Shown here: positions 12,780 to 25,200 of the stretch, piece after piece
Layout: each line of letters opens with the position of its first letter
How positions within the stretch are numbered: position 1 is the stretch's first letter
Source: Mimachlamys varia
Lineage: Eukaryota > Mollusca > Bivalvia > Pectinida > Pectinidae
Assembly (NCBI GenBank): GCA_947623455.1
Contig: OX392527.1
Span: 27,520,201-27,584,200, forward strand
Reading direction: 5' to 3'
Length of the DNA: 64,000 bases
The notes under the pieces: model-generated
Seen by the model: only the letters and a program-made list of their open reading frames with translations
The model's database searches: none
What the model was told of the DNA's origin: nothing
Made by a program: the position numbers and the translations under genes

Positions 12780-13560
12780 AAAGACTAGTAGCCGAGTCAA
12801 AACTACTGTTTTGTTATTATGAAATAGCTTGTAATATCACAGAGATATGTGACACTATAATTAGATTACTGTAACAATAACACTTTGCAATAGCAAAATA
12901 AAGGTTCTAACACAACAAATTGTTTATGGAACAATTTGTGATGTTTCCTTAACCAGAATTTGGAGCAGAGGATACAATAATGATCCAAACAAACTTATTT
13001 ACTTACAAGTGAGTTAACGATTTATGGAGATTGATGAAATGTCAACCTCTCTATTACAAGATTATCACCAAATATCTTGTAATAAATTATACAAGAGAAT
13101 ACTAGGCTTTTGTAGTAAGATAATGTAGTTAATTATGATTATTTATGGAAATTGATCAATATATCAATTTCTCTATTACAAGATTATAACCAAATATCTT
13201 GTAATAAATATACAAGAGGATACTAGACTCTTGTAGTAATATTATATAGTTAATTGTAATTATTATGGAGATTGATCAAAACATCAATTTCTCTATTACA
13301 AGATTATAACCAAATATCTTGTAATAAATATACAAGAGGATACTAGACTCTTGTAGTCATATTATAGTTAATTATTTATGGAAATTGATCAATGCATCAA
13401 TTTCTCTATTACAAGATTATTACCAAATATCTTGTAATAAATATACAAGACAGTATTAAAGTCTTGTATAAAATTCTAAGCTTCCAATTATTTATGGAAA
13501 TTGATCAATGCATCAATTTCTCTATTGCAAGATTAATACCAAATATCTTGCAATCATACA
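12780..13560. repeat. Hairpin array: 5 tandem units with three stem-loops each
   Basis: Units begin (TTATGG) at 13022, 13143, 13263, 13376 and 13492. Each has hairpin 1 (GAAATTGAT/ATCAATTTC), hairpin 2 (TATTACAAGAT/ATCTTGTAATA, loop ending ACCAAAT) and hairpin 3 (TACAAGAG/CTCTTGTA); the last unit stops after hairpin 2. In unit 2 they are at 13148-13171, 13174-13206 and 13211-13235. Single hairpins precede the array: CAAAAC/GTTTTG near 12800 and ACAAATTGTT/AACAATTTGT at 12915-12939. No protein is encoded. Confidence 0.85.
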
Positions 13561-14570
13561 AAGGGAAATAACTCCTACGAACACAGAGGTAAGTTTAACG
13601 GCGCATTAATACATATATCCGATGCCGGGACGAGAGAGCTAAAACTGCTGATGTTGCTCCGCTATTTATACTCTAGGCGCCTCCAAATTACCATATAAGG
13701 AGATTTGGAAGCAATATGGCGGCGTCACTAAGTGAAGCAACCGAATTACTCCCGAAAATAGTGTCATGTCGCCAGGAGCACAATATAGTGCCGAAAATGG
13801 AAATGTATGAAAAATACTATTCTTTGCGTTTCACAATCAATTATTAATGCGAAAATGTTTCATAGATACACAGTAATCTGCAATAATTAATAATATCCGT
13901 TTCGGAGCCGTATTTAAAAAGTACACAGAAACCGGCCGAAACGTCATCCTCAACAGTTTTCCGTGTGAGCAGCACGACTGAGGAGATTTGAAATGTCTTA
14001 AAAACAACAGTTTTAAAAACCAAGTACGTACCAAATGTGTGATTTCCATTTATATAAGAGAATAATTGTGCATTCCAACACTGAATAAAGTCTTATAACT
14101 TGCTGTGAAATCTACAGTGACAATTAATTGTATTTCGAGTCTGCCCGCTCAACCAAGTACAAACAAAGATGGCGGCCGCCGTAGCCTGTGATAGGCTACT
14201 TACTAACTATGAAAATTCCTATAAAATCAGCCGTTTAGCTAATGATAGGTCTGATGTCGTGGTGTATACGGGAAATATATCCTCAGTCAAGTTTGACAAC
14301 TCCCGATTAATTAATTATACACATTCTGCATTTATAACAACTCAAACATACCAGGGGTAGATGTAAACAAACAACAGCTGATCGCTCAACACTCACACTC
14401 GCCAAAGGCCTACCATGCACATTCGTTACAATATTATAAAACACAGCTTAAACAGTGTCCCGTGCACGAATCGGTAAAATTTCCACTTTTTAACCAATGA
14501 CGCATTCTGACCCTCGCACCCGCCTGTCGTCCAAATATTTAGCGGGTCAGAGAGTCAGAACCCTTCGGAC

Positions 14571-16429
14571 TATCGGTATGAGACACGGACTTAATTAGAT
14601 AGCAATATATTTCAGTGGTATGAGGAAATGACACAAAGACACGAAATAAGTTATAATCATATCGCTGTTCGTCTTTCATTGAAAAAAATGCTCTCATTAC
14701 AAGAAAACGAAGACACCTTCAAATTGATAAGAGTTATAGTAATGTAAGGGATCGAAAGCTTGAACAAAAGGGAACATACTGGAAAGATACAAGAAACTTT
14801 ATATTGTGTCGAATATAGCAATTGGTAACATAAGCTCTCATGAACTTGTATTTCGACAAAACATGACAATAAAATGTACAAACATAACACAATATAAAGC
14901 ATATAACATGATGCAAAAGCACATGGACAAAATATATAAGCACTGAAGGCACTAAGAAATACAAAGAATGAGCTATGAAACTAAGACTATCATAGATAAT
15001 TGAAATATCACAGATGAAATGTTAAGAAATGTATAGTTAAGAATAAACACCTTACTTCATGGTAATGAAAATATTATTGAACAATTTGAATACTTACTTG
15101 CTTCAAGGTCCATTCCCTTATCGATTTATTAGTGGGCATATTCGGAAATATTGCAAAACAGAAGCTAGATTTGCTCCTATTACACAAATATGAAAAATGT
15201 GATGAAGGTATCAGTTTTGTTTTTAATTATATTATCTATCTTTTTCTTTGTGGTAATAAATATACAACTTACAAGTGTAGTTAGATCTATACTTTGTATG
15301 CGTTTGGACCAGGGGTGTGTATCGTACGTCCCTGGTTTGGACATAAGACCAAAAAAAAAAAACAAGACTTTTTTCGTTTTGGATTCTAAACTACGTCCCC
15401 TTTGTTGCATAATTGACATAAAAGATTTGACCTACTCTGATCGTGAAAATGCTCTCGTTTTACCCATTCACGGTATGGCATAGTCAACGAAGTTCAAAGC
15501 CCTCGTACAGTTGATCATGTCATTCCTGATCATGTCATTAGGATGTTCCAATTTCCCGGAATCGCTATTCGGAACAAGACATTTTCAAAGAACAAGTTTA
15601 TTGCTGTTCAACTAATTTGATAAACACATGGACATGATATTGATTTGGTCATTATATCATATTCTTTTCTTGGAAACATTCATAAAGTTTGCCGGCATGT
15701 CGATCTCCCCAATCGTCTGCAGCGGGAAAAAACATGACCAGTCGACACGACAACAACCGATGAGTTACGAATGATTAACCTAAAGTTTCAACGTTATCAA
15801 TTAAAAAATCAATTACGTGTGTGTATTGTTCGTGTGTATTACGTGCTAAGTGCGTGTATCATTACATTGTACTATACAAAAACAGACAAAATCAATCCGG
15901 ATGATGATTCAGGCTCAAGAGCAAAGCTGCTGTTTCTGGTGTTAGTTCCGTGTAAATCGACATCAGCTTAGGTAACCGTTTACTTTTTACGTTTTCATGC
16001 TTTTTATGTTTGTTTAAATGCAAAATCATAACGAATGTTATTATGATGTCTTTCATCTTTGCTGTGGCCAAAACAGCTAATAACACGTCTAATATCACAA
16101 TGTGCAAATTAAAGGGTTTTACGATTATCTGGTTAAGTTAATACACAAATGAACACACAGTGTGAAGTTACAATGTCATGTATTGAAAAGTAATTTAAAA
16201 TGAATACGCACGGGAACCACACATTTAAAAGAGAGAAAAAAGAGGAGGAGGGGGGGGGGGGGGGTTAATAATGGGGCTCCTTAAGCTTGGATTAATTGAC
16301 TATGAAGATGTGAATCGTTTTGATTTTAGTTCTGGACTTTTATAGAGTTTCACAGTATTGCAAAGCAGCTGGTAGCAATATGAAGAAAATGACAATCACA
16401 TTTACATAGTGTAACAGGAGAGGGAAAAT
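14571..16429. other. Gene-free stretch
   Basis: Apart from the doubtful 97-codon frame at 15190, nothing recognisable is seen: AT-rich DNA, short poly-A at about 15350 and a poly-G tract near 16249. Confidence 0.5.
15190..15483 (+). CDS. Small open frame with N-terminal membrane segment, doubtful
   Basis: A 97-residue frame starts MKNVMK and continues with a strongly hydrophobic stretch (residues about 7-25), as in a signal anchor, then a Lys/Arg-containing part with three Cys. I do not recognise a family. It could be a lone exon of a secreted or type II membrane protein, or chance. No splice partners were identified. Confidence 0.2.
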   Translation: MKNVMKVSVLFLIILSIFFFVVINIQLTSVVRSILCMRLDQGCVSYVPGLDIRPKKKNKTFFVLDSKLRPLCCIIDIKDLTYSDRENALVLPIHGMA

Positions 16430-16520
16430 GCACATCCAGACCGGGGTTTGAACCTGGAATTTGTTCCAAAATCTAGACCGACAGTCAATCTGGTCGCCAA
16501 AGATCACTACATTCCTCCTT
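16430..16520 (-). mobile_element. tRNA-derived SINE-like element, reverse strand
   Basis: The minus strand shows a B-box-like AGGTTCAAACCC about 50 bp after an A-box-like segment, then a tail with TGCATTTTCCCTCTCCTGTT that resembles the element at 3.2 kb. Confidence 0.45.
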
Positions 16521-16735
16521 CCTTTAAAAAGTCTTAGACCCCAAACACGCGCACGAGTCCCTATACAACCTGCTTCCATGGCTATTTTTCGTCAGGTGCC
16601 AAATTTAACAGCTAGGAGAGGAAAAATTGTTCCGCCAGACCAAGGTTCGACACCAAGACCTTCCAAACTAATGGACACTCAATTGCACCTATTGGACTAT
16701 CTGACCCGGTCTTGATCGAGAAATTTTAATTTAAC

Positions 16736-17240
16736 GTCAGTCAGACTTTGCTTACAAAGCTGACTCAACTGAAAGCGAATGGAAGGGTAAGCGGTACAAA
16801 GATAGGTATCATAGGGGAGTAAAAGACGCTACATTAGAAGTATATATAGGTGACCAGATTCTGATGAGGAACATTGGTATATATGTGGCAAGCAAAACTT
16901 GGCTGACAAATGGGCTAAGGACCCCTACATTATCCTTACCAGGTATACGTAGTGTGCCAAATACTGATATGCCTGTATACAAGATCTAGAAAGAGTCGGG
17001 GGGGGGGGGGAATTCGAAAGGGTCCTATAAAAACTGTTCATAGAAACCTGCTCCTCCCTTTCATGTGACTACCCAGAACAGAGGGTGCCAATGAACCAAG
17101 GGAGACAACTAGAAATCATAAGTTTGTTAGGATAGAGTTAGTTGAGAGTTCCTCCTCAACTACTGACTCCGATAGCTCAGATGAGAATGGGAGTCAAACA
17201 CCCAGGTACGTGATTCCTGCTAGGAGACCAAGACACACTG
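16736..17240 (+). pseudogene. Ty3/gypsy-type integrase C-terminal remnant
   Basis: Broken frames encode YKDRYHRGVK, then IGDQILMRNIG, then LADKWAKDPYIIL. This matches the integrase end of Ty3/gypsy polyproteins, where a GDxVLVRN motif is followed by KLxDKW. It is interrupted by stops, shifts and a poly-G tract near 16998. It is a retrotransposon fossil without LTRs that I could identify. Confidence 0.6.
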
Positions 17241-18369
17241 TTGCTGAGTCGCAACGGCCAGTGTAAGAAGGGTGCATGTCACAATCCTGATACTGCTGGC
17301 AGTGCTGTCGGACACAAGACTCAATACCAGCTACAAGACCCAGGCGAGCCTTGTAAATATCCTAACTTGTATGGAGAATGGCTCCTGGGAACCTTGGTGC
17401 CGTCCAATTCGGGAGCTGAGGTCTACTTCTAGATACTCAGAGCGGTGGAAGAATGTCGTGCATGCTGAGCAAAGTTTACTTCTGATTGTGAAGTTAATAT
17501 TTAATCTCTACAGTTACTTGTGTGTATTGCTGTATCATGTTTACATATGTACCTGTAGCATAATTGTAATTTACATTCAATTATAAAAGTAAAGGATTCA
17601 TATTCACATCAGGAAATCTTTGTTCTACATGGCTTCATGAGGAGAGGAGAAATTCTTATAGTATTTTTATTATAGGCAGTGAAAATTATATACCTGGTAA
17701 TATTACCTTGGGACACTGGCCAAGGTGATCATTTTAATTTGTACATGTAATAATTTTTAGTGTGTGTTTGTGTGTGTGGGAGGGGGGGGGGGGGGGGTTG
17801 GATGTCACAGTGTTCAAACTTCATATAATAAAGTTTGAAATGAACAATTCAAATAGGCCATTATAAGTATATGAGTTTGAAGTACCTGCGCTGTGTAGTG
17901 TGTTTTGTCTCTGGAAGTCCCTGTTTTAAATGTCTATCAATATTGTATAATAAGAAGAAACCCACACTATTACTCATGTGACATGTGCATGTCTCATCCT
18001 GAGACTAATAAATTACAATCAGACAAAACAAGATGGCCACCAGAGTCCAGACTGTCATCTTGAATTTGGACATTTCAAGTTTGTTAGATCTCAATTTCTG
18101 AAGGATTACTTGACAGATATTTCTACAATTTTAAGAAAGGATTGGCTAGGGTATAGTTGCACATGGTAAACATGATGACCACCACTATGCCATCTTGAAA
18201 ATATCATGTATATTGACATTTTAGATTTGTTATCAATATTTCTGAAGAAGCACTTAATAGATTTTTCTTGCATATGGATCACCTTAACCTATAACTTATC
18301 AAATATCCAATGAACAGACAAAATGGGGTGCACATTTTGTTCTGCACTCTTTCAGGGTACTTTTTATAC
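17241..18369. other. Gene-free stretch before the IKK gene
   Basis: Contains a GT/G-rich tract (about 17758-17800) and two diverged blocks (about 18000-18320) sharing AAGATGGCC/AAAATGG and TTTGTTAGATCTCAATTTCTGAAG-like motifs. No gene is seen. The undetected 5' UTR exon of IKK may lie here or in 18848-19196. Confidence 0.4.
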
Positions 18370-18847
18370 TACAGTGTTCCCTCGACCTATCGCCAACAGA
18401 ATCTACCGCCACCCTCGTATCCCGCCACCTAAACCTCTAGAACGGATTTCCCTTCTATATAATCCCTCGTTAATTTCGCCACCCTCGCATATCACCATCC
18501 GCCACACCCTTTAAAATACAAACATCTCGAATCGCTATATATTTCCCTCGACGGTAACGCCATATTGTTCTGTTTTTTTGGGGATAGAGGAAAGCTTTAG
18601 TGTTCCATTTGGAATGGCATGCAGCAAACGCAGATCAATAACTATTTTCAGATATAAATTTGTTCCAAGGTAGATCTATATGATGATATTATACTAAGCT
18701 TGTTTTTAATAAAAATGTTGGAAATGCAATCTATTATGCAATTTAATTCTTGGCAATAATTTTCATAATTCGATACTATTGCCACCCTCGTTATACCGCC
18801 ATAATTGCTGCGGACGAAAGGTGGCGGTATAACGAGGGTACAATGTA
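18370..18847. mobile_element. CAGTG-ended MITE rich in CCGCCACC motifs
   Basis: A 478-bp element starts TACAGTGTTCCCTCGACC and ends AACGAGGGTACAATGTA, giving imperfect inverted ends. It has internal CCGCCACCCTCG repeats on both strands. A truncated relative lies at 42860-42935. Pogo/Tigger-like by its ends. Confidence 0.7.
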
Positions 18848-19204
18848 CATGTACTCACAATACCTCGGATTCTAGGCAGCCTAGTAATATTTTGGTGAAA
18901 CTTGATTTGAATTATCAACATATTATATTGTGCATCGGTATTTCGATTTCAGTTTTCAAATACTTAAAAGTGAGTTGTGTCCCTTTATGCGAAATAACTT
19001 ATCTGGAAAACTCCATCTTTAAAAAACTGACTTAATCATCTGCAGGAGTATTATAGTTATCCTACAGATGACAGTTGTCAGTTAAAGATTCTAATGTGCA
19101 GGAATTATTGAGGAAAATATGTTTTTGTTTGTTTGTTACAGTCATTAGTATTTTAACAGGAGATTATCTGTTATTTACAAAATGTACCTATTTCAGAGAG
19201 TACA

Positions 19205-22200
19205 ATGATACAACAGGGCAGTACTCAACCGACTGTGGATGGCTGGAAGGAAGATAAAACCCTTGGTTCTGGAGGGTTTGGTACTGTGGTTCTGTGGAAA
19301 AATGAGGTATGTTTCACTTTTTAATCAGTCATTGTTGTAGATTAAATTATTTAGCCAAAGATGACAATGTTTAAACTAGACTTGCCCAGTCTTTTATATG
19401 GGATGGTTCAAATGTGACTTCAGGGGTGGGTGGTAAATAAGCCATTAGAAAAATGAAAGGTCCCAGACATCTGTTTAAAAATGGCCACATGTTGCAAGAT
19501 GAAGCAAGAGTTTCTTTCTGAACTACATGACGTTAAGACGGCGACCATTTTCAAACAGATGTCAGGAACCTGTGTATTTTTTACAAATGGGTGCACGGTG
19601 ACAGTTAGTTTACGACCTCCTGTGACTTAAATGTGTTGGCTAGTAGAAAAATGTGATAATTGTGTTCTTTCCATTGATACCTAATTTGCATGTACCCGGG
19701 TAATAGAAAATATTGCATATTTTAAAACACAGCTTAAAAACAGTGACCCGTGGACAATTTGGTAAAATTTCCAATATTTAAGTAGAATGAAATTCTGACT
19801 TGCACCGACCAGCCGTCCAAATATTTGTATTATGATGTGCAGATATATAGAGGTTTATTTCGGGGTTTATAGCTGTGGACCGCTCTCAGTAGGAAGATTT
19901 CCTAAACTTAACAAAAATTTACAAAAACTCCTCCTTCAATATTTCTTTTTTCATTTCGAAGCTGACACAAAGTTGAAATATATCTCTTGGTTTCATTGAT
20001 AGAAAAGACTCTGTAAATGAAAGCCAGTACAGTCTTACCAATCTCTATAGAAGTGGTTCTATTTATAGGAAACAAATGAAACAGTTGCAATCAAACGATG
20101 TAGAGTTCAGAATGAAATGACCGCCAAGCATCGTCAGCGATGGACTTTGGAGGTAGATATTATGAAACGCCTTGACCATCCTAATGTGATTTCTGCACGG
20201 GAAGTGCCGCCATCTTTGGATGTGAAAGAAAATGAACTTCCATTGCTAGCCATGGAGTATTGTTCTGGAGGGGACCTCCGGAAGGTAAATGTTTTTATCT
20301 GTCTGACAATATATGTTTTCTGGTCAATCAGCAATTACAATAATTAACTCTAAATCTTAATATTATTTCTATTTCTGCGGGTTTCTTTGCAACATTGGGG
20401 CTCTGGGATGATTCTTTAGATGCCTTGTAATAAATCTGCATGAATTTACTGGTTCAGAATTTATAAAGGAGCTGAATTCTTTACAGGTATTAAACAAACC
20501 AGAGAACTGCTGTGGACTGAAAGAGTATGCGGTCCGTTGTTTGGTTGCGGATATAGCTTCAGCTGTTGAGTACCTCCACGGCAAGAGAATTATTCACAGA
20601 GATCTCAAGCCAGAAAACATAGTTCTGAGTTATATAGAGGAAAAGGTATGATCACCAGTACATTTGATTTACATATACAGGTATGAAAGAGGTTTATCTT
20701 TAATACCTTGATGATGTAGAAGTCTGTATATTTGTGAAAATACTGATTTTTATGGCAATGATAACAGGTAAAATGTATTTAAGTTAACTCACAACATTTT
20801 AACTTAAAAAAGGGATCTTTTTCATCACTAGACACAGGCCATGTTCACATCCATTTCATTAAGTCAGTGTACTATTAATTTGCTACTTTATACATAAAAC
20901 TGTAATTAAGTTCACTGTTTACAAGTTTCCACCTGTCTATTACAGATTGTCTACAAGCTCATTGATCTAGGGTATGCCAAGGAGTTGGACCAGGGCAGTG
21001 TGTGTACCTCATTTGTTGGGACACTACAATACCTTGTAAGTCGGTAATCCTGTTATCATTTCAATTTTGCAAGACTTTTACCACTGTCAGCAACAAACAT
21101 TTTCATCTTTCTCGGAGGAAGTCACTTCATACTGCTGATCCAAGTGGCTCACTTTGATATAACAGTATGGCTAACATTTCTAAACATGCAACAACCAAAT
21201 CACTCTATTTCCTAAGATCTTGTTTATAAATTACATTTTCAACTTTTGAAAATTTGTTTACAGGTATGTAAGTTATAATTTTATGTAACAAGTAACTACA
21301 GCAAATAACTTAATTTAGTAATACAGTATTAAATCTAAACATAGGTGTCAACCTCTGAAACCTCTAATCAGGGAAATCTCCCTGATTTCTCATCTCAATT
21401 CAATGGGAAAGTGCATGAAAATTTTCGCGGCCTTTTTCTTCACTACTTTTTTCAGCTATGTACATGTCGTCCCATTGTTTAATTTGAAAATTATACAAAC
21501 TGATTATACCCAGGTGTCATCAGTTTTCAATGGTGCAAGAGCAAAATCGTGTTTATGGACAATATGAAATTTATTTTAATCCAAGCTCTACTAGTTGAAA
21601 TATTTTATATAAATGCAATATTTCTGTAAAAAAATATACTACATAATATGTATCTTTGATAAGTAACGCTACGAAAATATCAACAAACATGGAGACTCCC
21701 TATCTTGTGTACATGCATACTATGTCATCAGTATTCAACGGTCATGCTTTTTATGGTACAGACTGACCAAAGATAGGACACTAAAAAATAAAACTAGAAC
21801 ATAATGGTTTTCAAATATTGTTCATACATAACAGTTTATTACAAAAAAAAACAAAAAAACTCTTGATTGGTTCTAAGAATACAATGTGATTGAATATTAA
21901 AATAGCATGTGACATACTCTTTAATAGTTATATTTGTGTCTCAGAGGTATTCTTGTCCATACAATTTAATGCTGACACAAACATATACAGAAAACTTGAT
22001 TTAATTTTCATTTGTTATCTGTAAGGCTCCGGAGTTATTTGCCAGTCAGAAGTATACATGTACAGTAGACTACTGGTCATTTGGGACGGTGGTGTTTGAA
22101 TGTATCACCGGCTACCGACCATTCCTACCCTCAACACCACCTGTTACCTGGTAAGTTAATTAACCTTCTCTGTTATGGACTACACATGTAAATATTACAG

Positions 22201-25200
22201 TACACTACAATATTAAGCAGGGAAAATTCTGACTCTTAAATCCTATTGGAGAATTTTAGGGATTTTATGGGATCAGCAAAGTATCTATGATATTTTGAAT
22301 TTTACTGAGATTTTCAGGAAAAATATGGGTAAAAATCCCCAAATTTGGCCTCAAAGTGATCCCTTATTAAGGACTGTCAATGTTTTAATAACCAGTTACT
22401 CACAAAATCTGAGTAACTTACTGATTAATAGTTTTGGTTATCAAGTAATAAATAATTGTTTCTTAAATAAATTGATTATTTGTTCAGCCATTATCAATTC
22501 ATGTGTAGTTCAATACTAGGGAAGTCAGACAACAGTAAAACAGGAGATTTATTATTGTTGATACACTCCTGCCATTTGCTCTCATAGAAATAAAGCCATT
22601 ATATTTAAAGGAGTTTTTCTCCTAATTGTTTCAATCATAAAATACATCAATATTGGTGTCTACTCACCTTGGATTGTGTATTAAATCTCTAATGAAATAT
22701 ATTCAGTCTTATAATAAATACAATTTAAGTTTGAAAGACTGAAGTAAAAAGCTTATTGTTGGATTATATTATTATGTGTTTGCGTGATTGGTTTTATGTT
22801 GCGTGTATTTTAATTCAAGGCACAAGGAAGTTTGTCAGAAATCACCAGAAGATATTTCTGCGTACCACGATATAAATGGTGATGTGAAGTTTTCCAAGAA
22901 ACTTTTGTACCCTACTAGTCTTTGTAGGTAAGTGTGATGAGAAGTTGCTCACTGTACAGTAAAACTCGTATATAACGAACTCCAAGAGACCTTGAAATTG
23001 AATTCGTTGTACAAGTAGTTTGTTTTATTTTAATCAACACACCACAAAAATGAAAAATGACCTGACTTGACTTGTATTGGTTTACAGAACACTCCAAGTT
23101 TATTTTGAGAAATGGCTGCAGTACATGCTGCGGTGGGACCCAAAGTCACGTGGTGGGGGTCTGGTGGATGGGCGACCAACCTGCTTCAGTTTATTGAACA
23201 CCATGCTAAACATGAAGGTATCTGTTGTTTACTTTACGGGTGACATCATCTTATGATGCCATCAAGATGATCAAGATAATGTAAACAATTTGAATTTTCT
23301 ACTTTTACTTTGAAACCCCTGAGCCTATTTGAATGAATGGCAGAATGCACAAAATTAAATGGTCCTAACCCCTCCAGGGGCCTGAGGCACCGGAGGGGAC
23401 CAAAAGGAGTCAAATTGCAATTGGCTGAATTAAGAAACAAAATCTTCGTCAAACCCATATAATTATGCTGGAATCGAATACTCTCCCTTCATTTATACAA
23501 ATTGGAGGGTCTAAAGGTGCTGTATCAAGAATTATGAAATTTTATTTTTTTGCAGTATGTCTCTTGAACAGTTGTTAATATATATGTCAGTCACAACATC
23601 ATTAGCCTTGTTGTACAATGTAGTAGGACTCCACTGTCCACACAAATATGTGGTTTTGAAATATGAAGAATTCTTATATTTGTTACAAAGTTTTTGTCTG
23701 AGCTTTTGTCTATGCTGAATCTTATTACTGGTAAATGTTTTGGAGTCAAAGTTTTTGTCTGAGCTTTTGTCTATGCTGAATCGTATTACTGGTAAATGTT
23801 TTGGAGCCATTGTAAATAATGGTATAGTTTGTATTGTGTATTATAGTAAGTTTGAAATAAACTTATGTATCATGTATGTACTTTCGTTCATGTCGTGGAC
23901 AAGTTTATGTCACATTACTTATATGTAAAGTAATGAAGTAATTTAATCAAATCTTACAGATAATCCACATTCTAAATGTGGCCACCAACCAGCTGCTGTC
24001 GTATCCCCTGATGGAGGAGTACTCCATGCAGCAGCTGATGAAAGTGATTGAGCAAGAAACGACAATTCCAGTCAAGGAACAAGATCTGCTCCTGGCAAGC
24101 GGTGCGACTCCGGACCCTCAACAGTCTGCTGCCCAGTGCTGGATTCACCCTGTAGGAACCTAACTGTATTCCTACCATAAGTACAGAACAATCTAACTAA
24201 AATACACAATCTTACCCGTCATGTAAAGCCAGATCATAAAATATTCAGTTTTATCACGGTCTTGTTTATTGATACAGAACTATCCCCCATGATATGTGTC
24301 ACAAGACGAAGCCTTGCCCGTTAATACTAGGTAAATCAATGTTTCAATCTTTTGTTATAGTATCAAATGTTTATTGTGTATCCATCTTTAAACATTAAAG
24401 GATTTATTTCAGATTTAAGATCTGAACATCTCTATCACTGTCCTTTATTTCAGAGTGATGAAGACTGGGTGGTATTCCTCTTTAGGAAAGGCGGATCTTC
24501 AGAGATTCCAACTAAATTTAAACCACTTCCCACCCGTGTTCAACACATAGTGCGAGACCCAACAACCCTTCTGCCATATCCGGTTTGAAACATTTTATTT
24601 CTTCAATTTATGATATTTATGTGCAACAGTTTTTAAGTACCATACCTAGGAAAGCAGTAAAACAAAATAAGTTTGTGGAATGTCCATTGAAATTTTCCAT
24701 ATATTCTTGTGTTCATTACTTCTTAACTGCTGATTACATTTAGTGGAAAAATAAAAGATGAAATTCTGTGTCAATTGAAATTTGGTAATACTGCCAAGGC
24801 CAAGGGGTTAACAAATCATCACGATTGTCCAGCTCATAACTTCTAAAATATATAGGCTCTCAATGATTCATATACATTGTAACATAATAGGCACATAATG
24901 TGAAACATGTCCTTATGTCCAGTAGTCTGTCACATAATGTGAAACATGTCCTTATGTCCAGTAGTCTGTCATATAATGTGAAACATGTCCTTCTGTCCAG
25001 TTATCTGTCACATAATGTGAAACATGTCCTTTTGTCCAGTTATCTGTCACATAATGTGAAACATGTCCTTCTGTCCAGTTATCTGTCACATAATGTGAAA
25101 CATGTCCTTTTGTCAAGTAGTCTGTCACATAATGTGAAACATGTCCTTTTGTCCAGTTATCTGTCACATAATGTGAAACATGTCCTTTTGTCCAGTAGTC

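Larger units (their letters stand above)
11310..14570 (+). repeat. Dispersed repeat split by two insertions
   Basis: Pieces at about 11320-11400, 12335-12487 and 14431-14560 match consecutive parts of the element at 19440-19830. They are separated by the AAGGTCA satellite (about 11430-12300) and by a 1.94-kb insertion (12488-14430) that holds the hairpin array. Shared blocks include CCATTTTCAAACA, GTTCTTTCCATTG and AAAACACAGCTTAAA. Confidence 0.6.

Noticed and set aside
13018..13560. CRISPR-like array (regular repeats)
   Set aside because: The host is an animal genome and the units are contiguous repeats of about 113-121 bp with no unique spacers.
14169..14360. Frame starting MAAAVACDRLL
   Set aside because: Lies inside the inserted repeat segment; the ATGGCGGCCGCC start is CpG-rich but the frame is short and matches nothing I recognise.
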